A stretch of DNA of 64,000 bases, from the NCBI RefSeq assembly GCF_047730175.1, contig NZ_CP159833.1, forward strand, positions 620,001 to 684,000. Reading direction: 5' to 3'. Position 1 is the stretch's first letter. The number at the start of each line of letters is the position of its first letter. Of the stretch, positions 26,533 to 35,437 are shown in pieces. The position numbers and the translations under genes were made by a program. The notes under the pieces were generated by a model that was not told where the DNA came from, made no database searches, and was given only the letters and a program-made list of their open reading frames with translations. This stretch comes from Marifrigoribacter sp047730175 (lineage in GTDB: Bacteria > Bacteroidota > Bacteroidia > Flavobacteriales > Flavobacteriaceae).

Positions 26533-26742
26533 CTATTTAACCTGTTGACAAAAACTTATGCAATGTATTGCATCTTTCGCTTTTTGACCTGCAGCATAGG
26601 CATCTTCCATTGCTTGGATTTCGACCCTAACCTTATCCATATCAATAACTTCCTTAACTTCCTCTTTTTCTTTAGTTGCACAGGCTGAAAAAATTAAAGC
26701 TGTAAATACTAAAAACCCAAATAATCTAATGTTTGTTTTCAT
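26533..26742 (-). CDS. short lipoprotein, probably the truncated N-terminus of an NTF2-like (DUF4440-type) lipoprotein
   Basis: 69 aa. A lipoprotein signal (MKTNIRLFGFLVFTALIFSAC, Cys21) is followed by an acidic linker and VRVEIQAMEDAYAAGQKAKDA. That segment is the typical first helix of SnoaL/DUF4440-type NTF2-fold proteins in this group, normally continuing for another ~90 residues. Here it ends after IHCISFCQQVK, and no continuation is visible in the other frames before the pnp terminator. The protein is therefore probably a remnant, although a functional short lipoprotein cannot be excluded. The family link is from memory of similar sequences. Confidence 0.5.
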   Translation of the reverse strand: MKTNIRLFGFLVFTALIFSACATKEKEEVKEVIDMDKVRVEIQAMEDAYAAGQKAKDAIHCISFCQQVK

Positions 26743-26878
26743 AATAGTTATGTTTTATGTTGATTTGAGAAGCAATACACAACTTAAGCATGGGGTAAAT
26801 CTTTAATTTCTATTTTTATAAATTAATTGTCCAAAAAAAACGCTAACATCTGTATATAACACATAGAGTTCTAAAATT

Positions 26879-27283
26879 TAAATACTGCTAGAGAAAAAAA
26901 TAAAACGAAATTGATTTTTGCCTCATTAAATTACAGCTTCAGAAGTTATAAATGGCAAGTAAACCTTTTGACTAACCGCGTTAAGGATTGAGCAATTGTT
27001 GAAGCACATCTCTGATTGCGACTTGTGAAAGCCTGACGTTTTTAAGCTTTTTTACTTAAAAAGGGAACGATCACCCTTTTGGCTTTACAAAAGGCGCTTA
27101 TTTAAAGTGTAGGTATTATACAAAACAATACATATTTGCTAGAAGTACAAAAGGAGATAACTTATTTAAACCAAAAAGCCACCCCAAATTGAGGTGGCTT
27201 TTAAAATTATTATAAATCATTTGTTTGGTAACAAATTACCTATTTAAAAATACACTTAATACTATGCTTAAGCTTTGAAACAT
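26879..27283. repeat. conserved noncoding spacer of the tandem lipoprotein units, copy 1
   Basis: 405 bp downstream of the first lipoprotein gene, also found at 29278-29681 and 31679-32082 and partly at 34084-34280, nearly identical in each. It holds a structured-looking segment (26971-27097, beginning ACTAACCGCGTTAAGGATTG, with stems GCAAT/ATTGC, TTTTTAAG/CTTAAAAA and CCTTTTG/CAAAAGG) and then a terminator (27173-27202). The stretch 26743-26878, between the short lipoprotein gene and this spacer, shows no feature beyond AT-rich sequence. Confidence 0.85.
27173..27202 (-). terminator. intrinsic terminator of lipoprotein unit 1
   Basis: AAAAAGCCACC ... GGTGGCTTTT stem-loop 82 nt beyond the stop codon of the minus-strand gene. 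The same hairpin recurs after the other two genes. Confidence 0.72.
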
Positions 27284-29101
27284 TTATTGTCTAAGCGAAC
27301 TAGCTTTAATTGATTCAGCTCTATCAGCTGCACTCATTATACTTTGATTTTGTACTTTTTTAGAAGTAGCGCGATCTGTATTTTGTTGACCTGGTGGTAT
27401 TGATGAACAAGTACCTGAGAATTTGTACACACCATCACCTACTTGATTTTCCCAAGTAATACCATTATCACCAGACCATATATGATTAGCACCTATAGGA
27501 GCAGCTGCTGTATTAAATCCCCAATAACTAGTACCTGCATCACTATTAGAAACCTGTACCGCTACCCAATAGGTAGTAGTAGTACCTGCTTGTCCTAAAA
27601 GGGTAGGTTGAGTTAAATCAAAAGTTACTTCGTTAACATCAAGCCCAAAGTTACTACCTATATTCACCTCAGAAGTAGGAGCTAAAGTTTCTGTGCTTAA
27701 TAAAGCACCTGGTATACCAGCTACATCGCTATATATTGATACATCTGCAGAAAGTACTACTGCTCCAGGGCCATTAAAACTTTCAATAACTATTTGAGTT
27801 AAATCGAAATTTTCATCAGCAGCTACAATAACATCATTAGCAACAACCCAACTTTGTTGTACATTATAACCTCTAGCGTTATCAAAAGCATTTGTTAAAA
27901 TTTCTTGCTCACAATCAGCACCAGGAGGAGAAGTACACGTAATATCTAAACCGTAGTTTCCAGTTCCAGCACTAAACGCTTGTACAGATACTAATACATC
28001 TGAACCATCTGTAGTGTAAATAATCTCAGATTGAAGACCACATGAATCATCTAAGTTGAATAACTCAACTCCACCACATGCATCATATATAACTAAACGA
28101 GAATCGTAAGTAGTTAATCCACCACAAAGTGAAACAGTAACTTCTGCACCAGCAACTAAACCAGTAAGAGAATACCATACGTCAGGGCCATAAAATCCAT
28201 CATCGTCAGTAGCAGTATCAGTATTTCCAGTATAAGAACCTCCACAAACAGCAGCTTCTGCCGTAGCACAAGTATCATTTGCTGGAGCTGCAGGAGCACA
28301 AGTTACATCACTAGTAAAAGTACCAGTAAAAGAACCGTGGTTACCAGAAACTAAAGACCAAGTACCAGCAGCTTCAGAACAGTCACCTACATTATCGTAG
28401 GTATGAGTTCCATTCCATGCAACAACGTTAGAACCAAAAGTTCCACCACCATCTATATCACAAGTAGTAGTAGCACCACCATCAACACATCCAGATTGAG
28501 AACCACCATTGCTTAAGATAACTCCTACGTCTACCATAGCAGTCAAAGAATCATCTGCAGATCCATCACCTACATAAATAAAACTTAAAGTACCAGTATC
28601 ACCAGTAACTAATAATGGGTGTGCAGCACAATCATCACAAGCTAAAACTCCAGTAATAGGCACAACAGGTGCTCTAGAAGTTTCATGAGCAGCAATAGCT
28701 CCAGAAGTAATACCTTTGTATACTACATCAGATATTTGAACATTTGCTCCATCTAAATCAGCACTTAGTTTAAAAGATGCCATAATAGAAGAAGAACTAA
28801 ATGCTAAGTTTTGAACTTCAGCACCAGCTTCAATTGTTCTGTCTGCGATAAAATTAATTTTTTGTCCAGAAGTTAATTTTAAAGTTGCTACACCTACATT
28901 GTTTGGTGTAATGTTAATTTCTAAAATACCTCTTTCTAAGGTACCTTGAGTTGTAAAAACTCCTTTATAGACACCCATGTTGGTATCGTCATACTGTGCA
29001 AGAGTCGCCGACAAGTCTGCCGAAGAATCTGCTAATTCTACATCTTTAGTACATGAAAGCACTAAAACAGATGCAAATAATAATAAAAATAATTTTTTCA
29101 T
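27284..29101 (-). CDS. tandem secreted lipoprotein, copy A
   Basis: 605 aa. Lipoprotein signal MKKLFLLLFASVLVLSC (Cys17). Residues ~18-155 are a beta domain nearly identical in all three copies (e.g. LATLKLTSG-like VATLKLTSGQKINF). Then CDDCAAHPLL opens a copy-specific cassette (~160-265) with its own Cys pairs. DVTCAPAAPANDTCATAEAA begins a domain like bacterial pre-peptidase or CUB-type C-terminal folds (~270-385, NDxCxxAxxxxxGxxxGNT...DVWYSLTG...DSRLVIYD). Next is a ~125-residue beta domain (GPGAVVLSADVSIYSDVAGIPG), a short second variable block (~530-555) and a polar tail. It has no T9SS signal and is presumably lipid-anchored and surface-exposed. It is one of three head-to-tail copies. 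Function unknown. Confidence 0.8.
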   Translation of the reverse strand: MKKLFLLLFASVLVLSCTKDVELADSSADLSATLAQYDDTNMGVYKGVFTTQGTLERGILEINITPNNVGVATLKLTSGQKINFIADRTIEAGAEVQNLAFSSSSIMASFKLSADLDGANVQISDVVYKGITSGAIAAHETSRAPVVPITGVLACDDCAAHPLLVTGDTGTLSFIYVGDGSADDSLTAMVDVGVILSNGGSQSGCVDGGATTTCDIDGGGTFGSNVVAWNGTHTYDNVGDCSEAAGTWSLVSGNHGSFTGTFTSDVTCAPAAPANDTCATAEAAVCGGSYTGNTDTATDDDGFYGPDVWYSLTGLVAGAEVTVSLCGGLTTYDSRLVIYDACGGVELFNLDDSCGLQSEIIYTTDGSDVLVSVQAFSAGTGNYGLDITCTSPPGADCEQEILTNAFDNARGYNVQQSWVVANDVIVAADENFDLTQIVIESFNGPGAVVLSADVSIYSDVAGIPGALLSTETLAPTSEVNIGSNFGLDVNEVTFDLTQPTLLGQAGTTTTYWVAVQVSNSDAGTSYWGFNTAAAPIGANHIWSGDNGITWENQVGDGVYKFSGTCSSIPPGQQNTDRATSKKVQNQSIMSAADRAESIKASSLRQ

Positions 29102-29681
29102 AATTAGTTATAGATTAGGGATATTTATAAAATGCTTACTCTATTAAAGGATTTTCAGCTTCCTCCTCTTACGTTAAAATTAGATGAATTATTTTGTTCC
29201 AAAAAAAAAAATAGACGAACTACCTACTTATTGGTATGAAGTGTCTTTTAAAATATATATTTAACAAATATTTAACATTTAAATGCTCTTGGAGAGAAAA
29301 AAATAAAAAAAAATTGATTTTTGCCTCATTAAATTACAGCTTCAGAAGTTATAAATGGCAAGTAAACCCTTTGACTAACCGCGTTAAGGATTGAGCAATT
29401 GTTGAAGCACATCTCTGGTTGCGACTTGTGAAAGCCTGACGTTTTTAAGCTTTTTTACTTAAAAAGGGAACGATCACCCTTTTGGTTTTACAAAAGGCGC
29501 TTATTTAAAGTGTAGGTATTATACAATACATATTTGCTAGAAGTACAAAAGGAGATAACTTATTTAAACCAAAAAGCCACCTCAAATTGAGGTGGCTTTT
29601 AAAATTAATATAAATCACTTGTTTGGTAACAAATTACCTATTTCAACTTACGCTTAATAGTAAGCTTAAGTTTAGAAACAT
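29102..29681. repeat. conserved intergenic region of the tandem units, copy 2
   Basis: 580 bp between copies A and B. 29102-29277 is the conserved 5' flank of copy A (upstream of its ATG), repeated at 31500-31678 and, diverged, at 33907-34083. 29278-29681 repeats the structured spacer. One difference within it, GGTTGC for GATTGC, changes an A-U to a G.U pair in the GCAAT/ATTGC stem. Confidence 0.85.
29571..29600 (-). terminator. intrinsic terminator of lipoprotein unit 2
   Basis: Same hairpin as at 27173, here with AAGCCACCTC / GAGGTGGCTT fully paired. In copies 1 and 3 one position is a C-A mismatch. Confidence 0.72.
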
Positions 29682-31499
29682 TTATTGTTTAAGAGTACTA
29701 GCTTTAATTAATTCAGCTCTATCAGCTGCACTATCCATATTTTTATTTTGTACTTCTTTAGAAGTAGAGCGATCTGTATTTTGCTGACCTGGTGGTATTG
29801 GTGAACAAGTACCTAAGAATACGTACACACCTTCACCTCCAGGAAGAATCCAAGTAGCACCATTATCACCAGAAGATGCATGACCAACACCTATAGGAGC
29901 AGCTGCTGCATTAAATCCCCAATAACTAGTACCTGCATCACTATTAGAAACCTGTACCGCTACCCAATAGGTAGTAGTAGTACCTGCTTGTCCTAAAAGG
30001 GTAGGTTGAGTTAAATCAAAAGTTACTTCGTTAACATCAAGCCCAAAGTTACTACCTATATTCACCTCAGAAGTAGGAGCTAAAGTTTCTGTGCTTAATA
30101 AAGCACCTGGTATACCAGCTACATCGCTATATATTGATACATCTGCAGAAAGTACTACTGCTCCAGGGCCATTAAAACTTTCAATAACTATTTGAGTTAA
30201 ATCGAAATTTTCATCAGCAGCTACAATAACATCATTAGCAACAACCCAACTATTTTGTACATTATAACCTCTAGCGTTATCAAAAGCATTTGTTAAAATT
30301 TCTTGCTCACAATCAGCACCAGGAGGAGAAGTACACGTAATATCTAAACCGTAGTTTCCAGTTCCAGCACTAAACGCTTGTACAGATACTAATACATCTG
30401 AACCATCTGTAGTGTAAATAATCTCAGATTGAAGACCACATGAATCATCTAAGTTGAATAACTCAACTCCACCACATGCATCATATATAACTAAACGAGA
30501 ATCGTAAGTAGTTAATCCACCACAAAGTGAAACAGTAACTTCTGCACCAGCAACTAAACCAGTAAGAGAATACCATACGTCAGGGCCATAAAATCCATCC
30601 TCGTCAGTAGCAGTATCAGTATTTCCAGTATAAGAACCTCCACAAACAGCAGCTTCTGCCGTAGCACAAGTATCATTTGCTGGAGCTGCAGGAGCACAAG
30701 TTACATCACTAGTAAATGTTCCAGTAAAATTACCATAGTTACCAGAAGCCAATGACCATGTACCAGAAGCATCAGAACAATCTGAAGAAGTATTATAAGT
30801 ATGTATACCATTCCAATCAACTACATTAGCTCCAATTGTAATTCCTCCAGAAATTACACAATCCATTTGAGCTCCAATAGGTGTACAAGAAGCTTGATTT
30901 CCTGTTCCATTAACAACACCACCAACATCAGCTAACCAATTAACACTGTCATCACCCGTACCATCTCCTACAAAAACGATACTAAAAGTACCCGTATCAC
31001 CTGTTTCTAAAAAAGGATGAACATCACAATCATCACAAGCTAAAACTCCAGTAATAGGCACAACAGGTGCTCTAGAAGTTTCATGAGCAGCAATAGCTCC
31101 AGAAGTAATTCCTTTGTATACTACATCAGATATTTGAACATTTGCTCCATCTAAATCAGCACTTAGTTTAAAAGATGCCATAATAGAAGAAGAACTAAAT
31201 GCTAAGTTTTGAACTTCAGCACCAGCTTCAATTGTTCTGTCTGCGATAAAATTAATTTTTTGTCCAGAAGTTAATTTTAAAGTTGCTACACCTACATTGT
31301 TTGGTGTAATGTTAATTTCTAAAATACCTCTTTCTAAGGTACCTTGAGTTGTAAAAACTCCTTTATAGACACCCATGTTGGTATCGTCATACTGTGCAAG
31401 AGTCGCCGACAAGTCTGCCGAAGAATCTGCTAATTCTACATCTTTAGTACATGAAAGCACTAAAACAGATGCAAATAATAATAAAAATAATTTTTTCAT
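29682..31499 (-). CDS. tandem secreted lipoprotein, copy B
   Basis: 605 aa, the second of three copies with the same lipobox (LVLSC, Cys17) and N-terminal domain. The first variable cassette (~160-265) is the most different of the three: CDDCDVHPFLETGDTGTFSIVF and a Cys pattern CTPIGAQMDC. Residues ~270-525 are almost identical to copy A. The second variable block reads GVGHASSGDNGATWILPGGEGVYVF-like, and the tail differs from A and C (SPIPPGQQNTDRSTSKEVQ versus SSIPPGQQNTDRATSKKVQ). The cysteines flanking the cassettes are kept, so the domain boundaries look disulfide-defined. Function unknown. Confidence 0.8.
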   Translation of the reverse strand: MKKLFLLLFASVLVLSCTKDVELADSSADLSATLAQYDDTNMGVYKGVFTTQGTLERGILEINITPNNVGVATLKLTSGQKINFIADRTIEAGAEVQNLAFSSSSIMASFKLSADLDGANVQISDVVYKGITSGAIAAHETSRAPVVPITGVLACDDCDVHPFLETGDTGTFSIVFVGDGTGDDSVNWLADVGGVVNGTGNQASCTPIGAQMDCVISGGITIGANVVDWNGIHTYNTSSDCSDASGTWSLASGNYGNFTGTFTSDVTCAPAAPANDTCATAEAAVCGGSYTGNTDTATDEDGFYGPDVWYSLTGLVAGAEVTVSLCGGLTTYDSRLVIYDACGGVELFNLDDSCGLQSEIIYTTDGSDVLVSVQAFSAGTGNYGLDITCTSPPGADCEQEILTNAFDNARGYNVQNSWVVANDVIVAADENFDLTQIVIESFNGPGAVVLSADVSIYSDVAGIPGALLSTETLAPTSEVNIGSNFGLDVNEVTFDLTQPTLLGQAGTTTTYWVAVQVSNSDAGTSYWGFNAAAAPIGVGHASSGDNGATWILPGGEGVYVFLGTCSPIPPGQQNTDRSTSKEVQNKNMDSAADRAELIKASTLKQ

Positions 31500-32082
31500 A
31501 ATTAGTTATAGATTAGGGGTATTTATAAAATGCTTACTCTATTAAAGGATTTTCAGCTTCCTCCTCTTACGTCAAAATTAGATGAATTATTTTGTTCCAA
31601 AAAAAAAAATAGACGAACTACCTACTTATTGGCATGAAGTGTCTTTTAAAATATATATTTAACAAATATTTAACATTTAAATACTGCTAGAGAAAAAAAT
31701 AAAAAAAAATTGATTTTTTACCTCATTAAATTACAGCTTCTGAAGTTATAAATGGCAAGTAAACCTTTTGACTAACCGCGTTAAGGATTGAGCAATTGTT
31801 GGAGCACATCTCTGATTGCGACTTGTGAAAGCCTGACGTTTTTAAGTTTTTTTACTTAAAAAGGGAACGATCACCCTTTTGGCTTTACAAAAGGCGCTTA
31901 TTTAAAGTGTAGGTATTATACAAAACAATACATATTTGCTAGAAGTACAAAAGGAGATAACTTATTTAAACCAAAAAGCCACCCCAAATTGAGGTGGCTT
32001 TTAAAATTAATAAAAACATTTGTTTGACAACAAATTACCTATTTCAAAATACGCTTAATACTATGCTTAAGCTTTGAAACAT
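31500..32082. repeat. conserved intergenic region of the tandem units, copy 3
   Basis: 583 bp between copies B and C, consisting of the 5' flank of copy B (31500-31678) and the spacer with the structured segment (31771-31897). Its 5' border reads ATACTGCTAGAGA like copy 1, while copies 2 and 4 read ATGCTCTTGGAGA. Confidence 0.85.
31973..32002 (-). terminator. intrinsic terminator of lipoprotein unit 3
   Basis: Same stem-loop (AAGCCACC / GGTGGCTT) as in units 1 and 2. Confidence 0.72.
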
Positions 32083-33906
32083 TTATTGTTTAAGCGCACT
32101 AGCTTTAATTGATTCAGCTCTATCAGCTGCACTCATTATACTTTGATTTTGTACTTTTTTAGAAGTAGCGCGATCTGTATTTTGTTGACCTGGTGGTATT
32201 GATGAACAAGTACCTGAGAATACGTAAACACCATCACCTGTAAAAGAGGCAGTATCCCATGTAGCACCACCATCAGGTGAAAATGCATGACCAGCACCTA
32301 TAGGAGCAGCTGCTGCATTAAATCCCCAATAACTAGTACCTGCATCACTATTAGAAACCTGTACCGCTACCCAATAGGTAGTAGTAGTACCTGCTTGTCC
32401 TAAAAGGGTAGGTTGAGTTAAATCAAAAGTTACTTCGTTAACATCAAGCCCAAAGTTACTACCTATATTCACCTCAGAAGTAGGAGCTAAAGTTTCTGTG
32501 CTTAATAAAGCACCTGGTATACCAGCTACATCGCTATATATTGATACATCTGCAGAAAGTACTACTGCTCCAGGGCCATTAAAACTTTCAATAACTATTT
32601 GAGTTAAATCGAAATTTTCATCAGCAGCTACAATAACATCATTAGCAACAACCCAACTATTTTGTACATTATAACCTCTAGCGTTATCAAAAGCATTTGT
32701 TAAAATTTCTTGCTCACAATCAGCATCAGGAGGAGAAGTACACGTAATATCTAAACCGTAGTTTCCAGTTCCAGCACTAAACGCTTGTACAGATACTAAT
32801 ACATCTGAACCATCTGTAATGTAAATAATCTCAGACTGTAATCCACATGAATCATCTAAGTTAAATAACTCAGCTCCACCACATGCATCATATATTACTA
32901 AACGAGAATCGTAATCAGTTAATCCACCACAAAGTGAAACAGTAACTTCATCACCAGCAGTTAAACCAGTAAGAGAATACCATACGTCAGGACCATAATT
33001 TCCATCCTCGTCAGTAGCAGTATCAGTATTTCCAGTATAAGAACCTCCACAAACAGCAGCTTCTGCCGTAGCACAAGTATCATTTGCTGGAGCTGCAGGA
33101 GCACAAGTTACATCACTAATAAATGAACCCACAAAGAAACCATGGGTAGAAGTTAAAGTCCATCCACCAATAGCTTCAGAACAATCACCTACATTATCGT
33201 AGGTATGTGTACCATCCCATGCAATATCGTTAGATCCAATAACAGCTGCACCAAAAATAGTACAAGACGATGTTCCGTCTCCATTATCACCACATCCAGA
33301 TTGTCCACCTGAAGCAGAAACGATAACTCCTACATCAGCTAAAGCTGTAATCGTGTCATCGGCAGAACCATCGCCTACATATAATAAACTAAAAGTTCCA
33401 GTATCACCTGTAACTAATAATGGGTGTGCAGCACAATCATCACAAGCTAAAACTCCAGTAATAGGCACAACAGGTGCTCTAGAAGTTTCATGAGCAGCAA
33501 TAGCTCCAGAAGTAATTCCTTTGTATACTACATCAGATATTTGAACATTTGCTCCATCTAAATCAGCACTTAGTTTAAAAGATGCCATAATAGAAGAAGA
33601 ACTAAATGCTAAGTTTTGAACTTCAGCACCAGCTTCAATTGTTCTGTCTGCGATAAAATTAATTTTTTGTCCAGAAGTTAATTTTAAAGTTGCTACACCT
33701 ACATTGTTTGGTGTAATGTTAATTTCTAAAATACCTCTTTCTAAGGTACCTTGAGTTGTAAAAACTCCTTTATAGACACCCATGTTGGTATCGTCATACT
33801 GTGCAAGAGTCGCCGACAAGTCTGCCGAAGAATCTACTAATTCTACATCTTTAGTACATGAAAGCACTAAAACAGATGCAAATAATAATAAAAATAATTT
33901 TTTCAT
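32083..33906 (-). CDS. tandem secreted lipoprotein, copy C
   Basis: 607 aa, the third copy and the first in transcription direction relative to rpoD. Same lipobox (Cys17) and N-terminal domain (one change, ELVDSSADL for ELADSSADL). Its first cassette shares its start (CDDCAAHPLLVTGDTGT) and the THTYDNVGDCSEA end with copy A, but has its own centre (CGDNGDGTSSC). The CUB-like domain carries several changes absent from A and B (GLTAGDEVTV, LTDYDSRL, GGAELF). The last variable block is longer (AFSPDGGATWDTASFTGDGVY) and accounts for the two extra residues. The tail matches copy A. Probably surface-anchored, function unknown. Confidence 0.8.
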   Translation of the reverse strand: MKKLFLLLFASVLVLSCTKDVELVDSSADLSATLAQYDDTNMGVYKGVFTTQGTLERGILEINITPNNVGVATLKLTSGQKINFIADRTIEAGAEVQNLAFSSSSIMASFKLSADLDGANVQISDVVYKGITSGAIAAHETSRAPVVPITGVLACDDCAAHPLLVTGDTGTFSLLYVGDGSADDTITALADVGVIVSASGGQSGCGDNGDGTSSCTIFGAAVIGSNDIAWDGTHTYDNVGDCSEAIGGWTLTSTHGFFVGSFISDVTCAPAAPANDTCATAEAAVCGGSYTGNTDTATDEDGNYGPDVWYSLTGLTAGDEVTVSLCGGLTDYDSRLVIYDACGGAELFNLDDSCGLQSEIIYITDGSDVLVSVQAFSAGTGNYGLDITCTSPPDADCEQEILTNAFDNARGYNVQNSWVVANDVIVAADENFDLTQIVIESFNGPGAVVLSADVSIYSDVAGIPGALLSTETLAPTSEVNIGSNFGLDVNEVTFDLTQPTLLGQAGTTTTYWVAVQVSNSDAGTSYWGFNAAAAPIGAGHAFSPDGGATWDTASFTGDGVYVFSGTCSSIPPGQQNTDRATSKKVQNQSIMSAADRAESIKASALKQ

Positions 33907-34280
33907 AATTGATTATAAGTTAGTTATATTTATGAATGCTTACTCTATTAAAGGATTTTCAGCTTTCTCCTCTTGCGTTAAACTTAGATGAATTCTTTTG
34001 TTTCAAAAAAAAAATTAGATGAACTACCTACTTATTGGTATGAAGTGTCTTTTTCAAGATATCTATTTAAGTTACCTCTAACATTTAAATGCTCTTGGAG
34101 AGAAAAAAATAAAACAAAATTGATTTTTTACCTCATTAAATTACAGCTTCTGAAGTTATAAATGGCAAGTAAACCTTTTGACTAACCGCGTTAAGGATTG
34201 AGCAATTGTTGGAGCACATCTCTGATTGCGACTTGTGAAAGCCTGACGTTTTTAAGTTTTTTTACTTAAAAGGGAACGCC
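33907..34280. repeat. partial fourth spacer upstream of rpoD
   Basis: Contains the 5' flank of copy C (diverged from the other flanks) and the structured segment (34181-34280). It stops matching the other copies after AAAAGGGAACG and runs into the rpoD upstream region as GGGAACGCC. The remaining ~90 bp to the rpoD start show no clear TAnnTTTG box. Confidence 0.8.
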
Positions 34281-34370
34281 AAAAAAATAAACTTAAATCT
34301 TTTTGTAACATTTACTTATGTTTTTGCGTATAATAATATAGGCAAGTGAAAAAACTACTTGTATTCTTAA

Positions 34371-35234
34371 ATGAGACAACTTAAAATTACCAAGCAGGTT
34401 ACTAACAGAGAAACCGCTTCATTAGACAAATATCTTCAAGAAATAGGAAAAGTTGACTTAATTACCGCAGACGAAGAAGTAGAGTTAGCACAACGAATTA
34501 AAGCTGGTGATCAACTTGCTTTAGAAAAATTAACGAAAGCGAATTTACGTTTTGTTGTATCGGTAGCTAAGCAATACCAGAATCAAGGATTAACACTTCC
34601 TGATTTAATTAATGAAGGAAATCTTGGTCTTATTAAAGCAGCGCAACGTTTTGATGAAACTCGTGGTTTTAAATTTATTTCATATGCTGTTTGGTGGATT
34701 CGTCAGTCGATTCTACAAGCATTAGCAGAACAGTCAAGAATTGTACGTTTGCCACTTAATAAGATTGGTAGTATCAATAAAATAAACAAGATGTTTGCTT
34801 ACTTAGAGCAAGCACATGAACGTCCACCTTCTGCTGAAGAGATCGCAAAAGAATTGGACATGACGATAAATGATGTAAAAGAGTCTATGAAAAACTCTGG
34901 CCGTCACGTATCGATGGATGCTCCTTTAGTTGAAGGAGAAGATTCTAACCTATACGATGTACTTCGTAGTGGAGAATCTCCAAATCCAGATAGAGCCTTA
35001 TTACACGAATCTTTGCGTACTGAAATTGAACGAGCATTAGAAACACTTACTCCTCGTGAAGCAGATGTAGTACGTTTATATTTTGGTTTAGGGGAACAAC
35101 ACCCAATGACTTTAGAAGAAATTGGCGAAACTTTTGATCTTACTCGTGAGCGTGTAAGACAAATTAAAGAGAAAGCGATTAGAAGATTAAAGCATACGTC
35201 TCGTAGTAAAATCTTAAAAACATACTTGGGATAA
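34371..35234 (+). CDS. rpoD: primary sigma factor RpoD (sigma-70 family, Bacteroidota short type)
   Basis: 287 aa. The housekeeping sigma factor of Bacteroidota lacks region 1.1 and the non-conserved insert, which explains the length. Visible are region 1.2 (SLDKYLQEIGKVDLITADEEVELAQRI), region 2 (KANLRFVVSVAKQYQNQGL ... DLINEGNLGLIKAAQRFDETRGFKFISYAVWWIRQSI), region 3 and region 4 (LTPREADVVRLYFGLGEQHPMTLEEIGETFDLTRERVRQIKEKAIRRL) with the helix-turn-helix for the -33 element. It recognises TTG / TAnnTTTG promoters such as those listed here. It is monocistronic, followed by two hairpins, and sits next to the repeated spacer. Confidence 0.96.
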   Translation: MRQLKITKQVTNRETASLDKYLQEIGKVDLITADEEVELAQRIKAGDQLALEKLTKANLRFVVSVAKQYQNQGLTLPDLINEGNLGLIKAAQRFDETRGFKFISYAVWWIRQSILQALAEQSRIVRLPLNKIGSINKINKMFAYLEQAHERPPSAEEIAKELDMTINDVKESMKNSGRHVSMDAPLVEGEDSNLYDVLRSGESPNPDRALLHESLRTEIERALETLTPREADVVRLYFGLGEQHPMTLEEIGETFDLTRERVRQIKEKAIRRLKHTSRSKILKTYLG

Positions 35235-35257
35235 TTTAACTCCCTTTACGGCAACAA

Positions 35258-35299
35258 ACAGTATATTCTGTGAATTCAGAATTCTCATACTGTTCGTTT
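35258..35299 (+). terminator. intrinsic terminator after rpoD
   Basis: AACAGTAT / ATACTGTT stem enclosing a smaller TTCTG-type inverted repeat around GAATTC, followed by CGTTTTTTG. Confidence 0.6.
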
Positions 35300-35315
35300 T
35301 TTGATTGATGAATGA

Positions 35316-35346
35316 CCTCCGGCTGATTACCGGAGGTTTTTTCTTT
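35316..35346 (+). terminator. second terminator hairpin after rpoD
   Basis: ACCTCCGG-CTGATTA-CCGGAGGT followed by TTTTTTC, a very stable GC stem just downstream of the first hairpin. Confidence 0.85.
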
Positions 35347-35384
35347 AATTATGTTTCCTTATTAAATCTCAGCGATTTTATTAT

Positions 35385-35392
35385 TACTTTTG
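35385..35392 (+). promoter_or_regulatory. putative -7 box (TACTTTTG) for rpe
   Basis: TACTTTTG fits TAnnTTTG, 46 nt upstream of the rpe ATG. No -33 TTG was identified. Confidence 0.42.
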
Positions 35393-35437
35393 CAATTCAT
35401 TTATTTATTAAAACAAAACACCCTACAAGGGCATGTT

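Noticed and set aside
33782..33991. A 69-aa plus-strand ORF antisense to the start of lipoprotein copy C.
   Set aside because: Antisense shadow of the signal-peptide region; not kept open in the other two tandem copies.
26879..34280. The tandem 2.4-kb units as a composite transposon or IS-driven amplification.
   Set aside because: No transposase, terminal inverted repeats or target duplications are visible; homologous unequal crossover is sufficient.
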